Of a stretch of 64,000 nt of DNA, positions 58,678-64,000 are shown piece by piece. Below the pieces are notes generated by a model, which worked only from the letters and a program-made list of their open reading frames with translations, was not told where the DNA came from and did not search any database. Position numbers and translations under genes: made by a program. Location: positions 16,092 through 80,091 of the forward strand of contig MGMG01000090.1 of NCBI GenBank assembly GCA_001796355.1, read 5' to 3'. The stretch is from Chloroflexi bacterium GWB2_54_36 (GTDB lineage Bacteria; Chloroflexota; Anaerolineae; Anaerolineales; Anaerolineaceae). The stretch's first letter is position 1. Each line of letters begins with the position of its first letter.

Positions 58678-58717
58678 TTCGAATCCATCCGGCCCCACAA
58701 AAAAGTTGGTCGCTAGC
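58678..58717. repeat. Duplicated tRNA 3' end
   Basis: TTCGAATCCATCCGG(C)CCCACAAAAAA at 58678 repeats the T-arm and 3' end of the tRNA at 58618 exactly 60 bases later, with one change, and the following GTCGCT(A/G)G(C/T)C is repeated too. The rest of the spacer between copies (58650-58677) is not duplicated. Confidence 0.8.
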
Positions 58718-58746
58718 CGGAATCCAACAAGCATTATTGATATTTA

Positions 58747-58799
58747 TTGACAAAGTTGTCTAGTTGGTTATAATGTAGGTAATAATTCCCTAATTATTA
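58747..58799 (+). promoter_or_regulatory. Promoter of the secreted-protein gene, with hairpin at transcript start
   Basis: TTGACA (58747-58752), 16 bases, TATAAT (58769-58774). Transcription would start near 58781, at the foot of the perfect inverted repeat TAATAATT/AATTATTA (58780-58799), leaving a leader of about 165 bases before the ATG at 58945. Confidence 0.75.
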
Positions 58800-58944
58800 T
58801 AAACAGGGTCGGAGTGTATTAGGGAAGGGTAGCGATTTACGAGGGTGGCGTTGGCATCATGCCAAGCTCGCCAATTTCCAGTTGACTGGGGCAGCGCCGT
58901 TGTGATTCACTCCGGGGCGACTTGGATTGGAATAAAGCACGATC

Positions 58945-60423
58945 ATGAAACGTAAATTCTATATTTGGGGCGTATTTTTTACCCTCAGCCTCCTGGCCGT
59001 CATTTTGGTGGCTACGAATATGATGGCGCGTGGCGCTTCCCCGGCGGCCAGCCTCCCTCCAACGGATTTGCCCCCCAGCGCGCAAACCCAGATAGCCAGG
59101 CTGGCTCAGACGCAGGAAGCAGAAGTTCAATCCTTGACCCAGGCGGCTTCGATGGCAGCAGCGTCCCAGGTTCCCAATCCGACGGCGACTTCCGGGTTGC
59201 CCAACCCGACCTATTTCCCGCCTTTCAAAGCCACACAGCTTTCAGCGATGATCCAGACGCAACAGGCAGCCAGATTATTGCCTACAGTAGATCTACAAGA
59301 TGCGTATCCAAATTTACATCAGCCTCTCAACCCCGAAGGTATACTTGACCAAAAACGAAGCGGGAAATTGGCCGGCTACGGCATCGTCACCGATTGGCCA
59401 GCGCCAATTTTTATGCATGGCCCGAATGTAGGCAAATATGAAATTCACGATGGGGCTTGGAAAGAAGACCGGTATGACTCGTTTATCACGATCTGGTCCG
59501 GCTACCTTCGCGATTCGCCTGAGCAAGGGATTGTTTATGTCGCCATCATGCCTCACTACAATCCCAATCAAAAAAGTTATGCCTTTCAAAGCCCGGAGGC
59601 CGCCGGGGATTTGCGCATCACCGGTGCGGTAGGCGAGCGGCTTATTCTCAACGCTGCGCAAGGGAAGACTTTCTATTTCGACGTCGCCTCCCTGTCTTTC
59701 ATCGGCAATTTAGCAGAGCAGGTGCCCACGGCCACACCGGTTCCAACCAGAACACCTTATCCTTTCTCAGATACCATAGATGATGCTCCGAATTTCCCAT
59801 TTGAAGTTGACACTAATCAGCAAAAAAATAGTAATAATTTGAATTTCGCAATCAGTTCTCCCACCGACTTCGACTGGTTTCGCTTCTATTCGGTGAAACC
59901 CGGTATGATTACCGTTTCCCTGGTCCGGCTGGCGGGTAGCTACGGATTACGGCTCGTACGGATTACAGATACCCTCAAGGGTGGTGAGATCGTCGGAGAG
60001 GACGTCACTCCAGGACAGGGCAGAAAGGAAGTGACGCTGACAGATGCGCCTGCCGGTGATTACCTGGTGCGGGTGTGGAGCCTGGATGGCTCCTTTAGCG
60101 CGGACCAGCCTTATATCCTGCGCTTCGACGCGCCCACCCCGGAGAAGGTGACCCCCATTCTGGAGTGCGTGGCAGACAACGGAGATGGAACCTATACGGC
60201 GCGCTTCGGCTACGACAATCCCAATCCCTTCGTGGTGGTGGTTCGCGCCGACCGTGACAACTCCTTCCAACCACCCCCGGTATTCCGTACCGGCCAACCC
60301 GAATCCTTCGCCCCCGGGCGGGTGGTCGATTGGTTTGGCGTGCTGTTCGATGGCACTGGGCTGACCTGGGTTCTGGATGGGCACGCGGTGACGGCCAACC
60401 GCAATTCGCCACGGTGCCCATAG
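58945..60423 (+). CDS. Secreted protein with PPC-like and ECVxDNGDGTY-type C-terminal domains
   Basis: A 492-residue exported protein. A signal peptide or anchor (about 8-30) is followed by a Gln/Ala/Thr-rich linker, an unassigned beta-rich domain (about 105-250, with LAGYGIVTDWPAPIFMHGP at 138-156), a Thr/Pro linker, a PPC-like beta sandwich (about 275-405, TDFDWFRFYSVKPGMITVSL) and a C-terminal unit (about 408-492) starting with LECVADNGDGTYTARFGY and ending in a Cys. This last domain recurs in extracellular proteins of Anaerolineae. Function not assigned; a role at the cell surface is likely. It has its own strong promoter. Confidence 0.72.
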   Translation: MKRKFYIWGVFFTLSLLAVILVATNMMARGASPAASLPPTDLPPSAQTQIARLAQTQEAEVQSLTQAASMAAASQVPNPTATSGLPNPTYFPPFKATQLSAMIQTQQAARLLPTVDLQDAYPNLHQPLNPEGILDQKRSGKLAGYGIVTDWPAPIFMHGPNVGKYEIHDGAWKEDRYDSFITIWSGYLRDSPEQGIVYVAIMPHYNPNQKSYAFQSPEAAGDLRITGAVGERLILNAAQGKTFYFDVASLSFIGNLAEQVPTATPVPTRTPYPFSDTIDDAPNFPFEVDTNQQKNSNNLNFAISSPTDFDWFRFYSVKPGMITVSLVRLAGSYGLRLVRITDTLKGGEIVGEDVTPGQGRKEVTLTDAPAGDYLVRVWSLDGSFSADQPYILRFDAPTPEKVTPILECVADNGDGTYTARFGYDNPNPFVVVVRADRDNSFQPPPVFRTGQPESFAPGRVVDWFGVLFDGTGLTWVLDGHAVTANRNSPRCP

Positions 60424-60518
60424 GTCTCCATCGTTCTGCGTACGGGTAGGGAGACAGGAATTATTTGCATGGTCTATGGTTAGAATCCACTCAAACCCGA
60501 AAAACGCAAATATCCTTT

Positions 60519-60631
60519 GTCATCCTGAGCGAGCGGTTTGTGCGATGCGAAGGATCTCGCCTACTGGCCCGAGATGCTTCGGGCTAAAAAACCAGCCCTC
60601 ACTCACAGAGTGCCCTGTGGGCAGCATGACA
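60519..60631. repeat. REP-like palindromic element
   Basis: TGTCATCCTGAGCGAGCGG at the left and GGGCAGCATGACA at the right enclose GAAGGATCTCGCC and GAGATGCTTCGGGC, which pair internally. The GTCATCCTGAGCGA/GCATGACA frame is widespread as a dispersed palindrome in environmental bacteria. No gene in the remainder of 60424-60735. Confidence 0.65.
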
Positions 60632-60681
60632 TAAGTGGGATTCTTTTGCGAAATTATCCAATCTCACCGTCACATAAATTG

Positions 60682-60711
60682 CAACTGGGCAGCATTTCTG
60701 CCGCCCAGTTG
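60682..60711 (-). terminator. Terminator of the nucleotidase fusion gene
   Basis: CAACTGGGCAGCA (60682-60694) and TGCCGCCCAGTTG (60699-60711) form a 13-bp stem with one mismatch and a 4-base loop. On the minus strand it follows the stop by 24 bases and leads into TGCAATTTATG, which has only a short T-run. Confidence 0.65.
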
Positions 60712-60735
60712 TGAAAAATTACCGAATCATCCGCT

Positions 60736-63700
60736 TTACGGCCCTTGTACTATCCTGCTTTCCACAAACGCCGAGACCGGCGAGTGAAGGCCGATGTAAT
60801 CCACCGTCACCTGCATCAGGTCGTCGCCTGGCTGCAGCACATTGGTGCCTGCGGCAAAAGCGGTGTAGCCGTCGCCGCCGGTCCACATGAAGTCATTGGT
60901 CACCAGGCGGATGCTGTCGCCGGTTCCAAGCAGCGTCAGCGGACCGGCCACCGGCCCTTTCCAGACGTTATCTACCACCGCGGTTAAGCCGCTGCAATGG
61001 AACTCGACCTTCAAGCCTGAAACCTGCGGGAAGCGCCCGGTAGCGATTGCCGGGTTGCATACCGGGCTGAAACCGTTGGTGAGCGCTTCGATCAGCTTCT
61101 CATAGGTCAAGGTGAAGATGACCGTGCGGTTGTTAAACGGCAGCACCGCGAACACTTCGCCCCAGGTGATTTCGCCTACGGCTTCACCGGCGCTGGGAGG
61201 AGACATATTCAGGTCGGCGCGCAGGCCGCCCGAATTGGTGTAGGCCGCGTCGATGCCAGGGTATTTCTCGAGCATGGCGTCCGCTACCATGTTGCCCATG
61301 GCTGACTCGTTCAAGCGAGTCGGGTCGCGTTTGATGTCAACCGCCTGCATACCGATCACCTGGTTGCGCAATACGGCGGTCTCTGCGTTGGCCGCGTCAA
61401 CGATAGCCTGAACAGCCGGATCCTGGGCAACGCCCAGCGTCCAGGCAGTGCGGTTGGCGCCGCCAGCCCAGACCACGTCACCGCCCGTGACCAGCAACTG
61501 GGCGACCGAATACGTCACGCCGGCATTCAGCCCTTCGGTGACCAGAATGTTGCCAACCATCAGGTTGGACACCTTATGTGTGTGCCCGGCCAGGATCATA
61601 TCGACGGTGGTATCCTGCAGGTCTTCGGCAATATCCACGATGGGCCCAGCCCAGTCCACAGCCGGAAGGCCGTTGATGGCGTTTGCGCCGAGGGCAGCCC
61701 CTTCGTGAATGACCACTACCTGCACGCGTACGCCCAGGCTAGCCAGCCATTGGGATTCGACTTTGATGCGCTCTACGGCAGGCAGGAAGCTTAATCCGGC
61801 TGTCGCGCCGGCTGAAACCAGTTCAGGCGTATTCTCCAAAGCCGCGCCAATCACGCCGACCTTCACGCCGTTGACCTCAAAGACCTTGCTGGTATGCACC
61901 CAGTCTGGGGTCAGACCAGTGACCGCATCCACAATGTTAACCGCCAGGAAGGGGAAGTCGGCGCGCGCCTGGTGAGCCAGCAAACGAGCCAGACCGTAGT
62001 CGAACTCATGATTGCCGTAAGAGGTGGCATCCATGCCCCAGGCGTTCTCGACATCGATTGCCGGCATATCCTGCAGCAATCCTGAGTTGGCGGGTGAGGC
62101 GCCGACATTATCGCCGGCCGCCAGCAGCAGCGCCGGGCCTGGCAATGCAGCCGCATCCTCGGCAAACATCGTTCCCAGAATAGCTGCGCCGCCGACAGCG
62201 GTGTTTATGCCATCACTCGACAATGTGGATGGGCTAAGCTGCCCGTGGAAATCGTTCAATCCCAAGATCGTGACGGGCTTCAAGCGGCTGCCGCCGTCGA
62301 AAATTTCCGTCAAAACTCGACCCTGAGACTGCTGCGGCTCCGGCACCTTCAGCAGGAAGGCGATGGTTGGCGCCAGGTCGATGGTGCGCAGGTTATCGAA
62401 CATGCCGTGGGTGATGTCCTCACCGCCGGCAAAGAACGCTGCCCGCATGTTGATATTGGCATCCAGGTTTTGCACATCCGGGATATACCCGTGCTGCCCA
62501 AAGAAGGCTGAAAGCGCAAACTGCGTCCCAGGAGTGGCCGCATCGAACTGATACGGCGGGTAAGAGAAGGCCACCACATCACCGGTGCGGGTCGGATGCG
62601 CCATGTTGGCGGTGCTGTCCGGTCCGTTGGGGATATAGCGCGCCTCGGCCTTAGTGAAGACGCGGTCGATGACCGTCCATCCCTCGGGCGCAGCGTCGCT
62701 GGTCCAATCGTTTGGATCAGTCAGCCCGGCGTAAGCGGACTTGATCATAGTGACCGTGGCAGTGTAGTCAGCCGCGGCTACCTGGGTCAAACCGCCGCCT
62801 GTCGGTTCGCGGCCTGCCAGGTTGATATAAATCTGAACTGTGCCGCCAGCCCAACAGGCCTTGGCCTTGCCGATGGTCTCACCAGTAGCCGGGCGGCAGT
62901 TGGAGGTTTGTGGTTTGGAGAGCAGCCCCAGGTTCACCAGCACCTGACTGGCATCGATCGCCAGGAACTGCGGCGCAAAGCCGTGGTCGGACGAAACAAA
63001 AGTTGTGACTTTACTGGGCATGAAGGATTGAATCAGCGCCAGCGTGCTATCCGCCCCGCTATATGCGCGCGCCAGGTAACCCTCACGCTGAGCCAGCAGA
63101 CCGTCCGGCGTGCCATTAACCTGCACGTCATCGAATGCCGGGTTGGGATCGCCGTTTGGCAGGGTTTCGGTTACCAGGGAAAGGAATTGGTGCTGGAACT
63201 CATCCGTGATCGGGTAACCCGCCAGGACTAGATCGGGTTGGTATTTTTGCATGATGTATTCGATCAGGGGATGGTGTCCGGTCTCCCAGTACAGCCCTTG
63301 TTCGACATAGGTATCCTCGGAAACGATGCCCGCTTCCAGAATGGCGAAGTCGGCAGCGGTCGAGACCGGGAAATTGGTGGCGACGAATTCAGCAAAGTCG
63401 CCGGTGAACCCAGGCTCGCCCGGCCAACCCGGCCAGGAGGCGTTAGCGCGCGTGACCGAGGTGTGGAACAAGCGCACCATCGAGAGGTCGTCGGACAATT
63501 CCTCGACCTTCACCAGGAATCCGGCGGTTAATCCGGCCAGCCCGCCGCCAACGATTTTAACTTTGACATCGCCCCACTCGCCTTTTTCAAGCGTGGCAAC
63601 TGCCTTTGTACCGTCCTTGGCGAACAATGAGGGTACGAACATGACCAGGTCATAATTGACAACCGCATCATCGGTAGAGTCAAAAATATAGGCGTCCAGC

Positions 63701-64000
63701 CCATATTTATCGACCCCGAAATCAATTACTCGCAGGCGCATTTCCATGGCCGGGCTGTAGCTGGTGGGAACATTTACCCAACCCGCTGCGGCCGCTGGTG
63801 ATGCACCTGGAAAGGCAGTCTGACCGGCAAACCCGGCCGGGTGGTCAAACTGCAACCCGAAAGCGGCTACAAAGGCAGCGCTATCGGTCGGTGAGACGTA
63901 GTTGGTGGCGACTCCGCGGCCAGACAGGAAGGCGCGAAAGTCGATCGTCGGTCCGAAGGTGGTAGCATTGCGACCGCCGGCCCATTCGATTTGGGCAACT
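60736..64000 (-). CDS. Secreted phosphodiesterase/nucleotide pyrophosphatase-like and 5'-nucleotidase fusion (5' end outside window)
   Basis: The frame is open past the window end, so the N-terminus is missing; at least 1,088 codons are present. The outer half (to about residue 580 of the visible part) resembles the alkaline phosphatase/NPP fold, with [18 protein letters not shown] and [11 protein letters not shown], motifs that carry metal-binding Asp and His residues. The second half is a complete 5'-nucleotidase: [37 protein letters not shown] and AGHTHK for the metallophosphatase domain, then [19 protein letters not shown] and [11 protein letters not shown] for the substrate domain. Neither half shows an LPxTG or membrane end. 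Together they could turn nucleotides or dinucleotides into nucleosides outside the cell. Confidence 0.85.
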   Translation of the reverse strand, partial: VAQIEWAGGRNATTFGPTIDFRAFLSGRGVATNYVSPTDSAAFVAAFGLQFDHPAGFAGQTAFPGASPAAAAGWVNVPTSYSPAMEMRLRVIDFGVDKYGLDAYIFDSTDDAVVNYDLVMFVPSLFAKDGTKAVATLEKGEWGDVKVKIVGGGLAGLTAGFLVKVEELSDDLSMVRLFHTSVTRANASWPGWPGEPGFTGDFAEFVATNFPVSTAADFAILEAGIVSEDTYVEQGLYWETGHHPLIEYIMQKYQPDLVLAGYPITDEFQHQFLSLVTETLPNGDPNPAFDDVQVNGTPDGLLAQREGYLARAYSGADSTLALIQSFMPSKVTTFVSSDHGFAPQFLAIDASQVLVNLGLLSKPQTSNCRPATGETIGKAKACWAGGTVQIYINLAGREPTGGGLTQVAAADYTATVTMIKSAYAGLTDPNDWTSDAAPEGWTVIDRVFTKAEARYIPNGPDSTANMAHPTRTGDVVAFSYPPYQFDAATPGTQFALSAFFGQHGYIPDVQNLDANINMRAAFFAGGEDITHGMFDNLRTIDLAPTIAFLLKVPEPQQSQGRVLTEIFDGGSRLKPVTILGLNDFHGQLSPSTLSSDGINTAVGGAAILGTMFAEDAAALPGPALLLAAGDNVGASPANSGLLQDMPAIDVENAWGMDATSYGNHEFDYGLARLLAHQARADFPFLAVNIVDAVTGLTPDWVHTSKVFEVNGVKVGVIGAALENTPELVSAGATAGLSFLPAVERIKVESQWLASLGVRVQVVVIHEGAALGANAINGLPAVDWAGPIVDIAEDLQDTTVDMILAGHTHKVSNLMVGNILVTEGLNAGVTYSVAQLLVTGGDVVWAGGANRTAWTLGVAQDPAVQAIVDAANAETAVLRNQVIGMQAVDIKRDPTRLNESAMGNMVADAMLEKYPGIDAAYTNSGGLRADLNMSPPSAGEAVGEITWGEVFAVLPFNNRTVIFTLTYEKLIEALTNGFSPVCNPAIATGRFPQVSGLKVEFHCSGLTAVVDNVWKGPVAGPLTLLGTGDSIRLVTNDFMWTGGDGYTAFAAGTNVLQPGDDLMQVTVDYIGLHSPVSAFVESRIVQGP

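Noticed and set aside
58618-58717. Integrated genomic island at the tRNA
   Set aside because: The repeated tRNA ends are only 60 bases apart and no integrase or cargo lies between or next to them.

Overview
The window reads as a stretch of chromosome from a member of the Chloroflexota, most likely class Anaerolineae. This is inferred from gene content: a lipoprotein with an NBR1-type Ig-like domain, a secreted protein with an ECVxDNGDGTY-type C-terminal domain, a LuxR-Kelch membrane regulator, a DUF1461 membrane protein, many GTG and TTG starts and a generally GC-rich background. No rRNA or marker gene settles the genus.

Layout. 1-8.8 kb: the end of a spermidine synthase-like protein, a DUF1461 membrane protein, a MalK/UgpC-type ATPase, a frameshifted fpg (mutM), a heterodimeric ABC exporter and a PAS-GGDEF protein. 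8.8-14.7 kb: an Ig-domain lipoprotein, an inositol-monophosphatase-family enzyme, an AT-rich hipBA toxin-antitoxin module bracketed by direct repeats, a CAT-anticodon tRNA, a repeat-rich stretch holding duplicated debris of the radC 3' end, and radC. 14.7-25.5 kb: a long co-directional run with a zinc-ribbon membrane protein, a PfkB kinase, parA, parB, a YtcJ-type amidohydrolase, two histidine kinases (the first with an MshEN-like N-terminus), one OmpR-type regulator, a 100-residue protein, an orphan CpaF-type ATPase, a double-HTH regulator and a TPR protein. 25.5-38 kb: acetyltransferase, DsbA-like oxidoreductase, palindromic repeats, DUF554 protein, PduO-type adenosyltransferase, a peptide-type solute-binding protein, secG, PHP protein, YbaK deacylase, trehalose synthase, lytic transglycosylase, lipoprotein and EamA transporter.

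38-46 kb: tRNA-Gly with a structured leader, three 103-bp palindromic units in tandem, alanine racemase, a complete branched-chain amino-acid type importer (livKHMGF) and the LuxR-Kelch regulator. 46.9-55.8 kb: a BMP-type nucleoside importer (binding protein, double ATPase, two permeases) followed by a two-subunit molybdenum hydroxylase and a cytosine-deaminase-like amidohydrolase, suggesting nucleoside uptake and base catabolism. 55.9-58.3 kb: an ECF sigma factor, its zinc-finger anti-sigma factor and a membrane protein. 58.3-64 kb: a second CAT-anticodon tRNA surrounded by tRNA relics, a secreted protein, and a very large secreted fusion of a nucleotide pyrophosphatase/phosphodiesterase-like domain with a 5'-nucleotidase, cut by the window end.

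The clearest functional theme is nucleotide scavenging: the extracellular fusion enzyme could release nucleosides, the BMP importer take them up, and the hydroxylase and deaminase-like enzyme process the bases. The second theme is signalling around the orphan CpaF ATPase. No CRISPR array, transposase, integrase or phage gene was seen; mobility is visible only as palindromic repeats and duplication scars.
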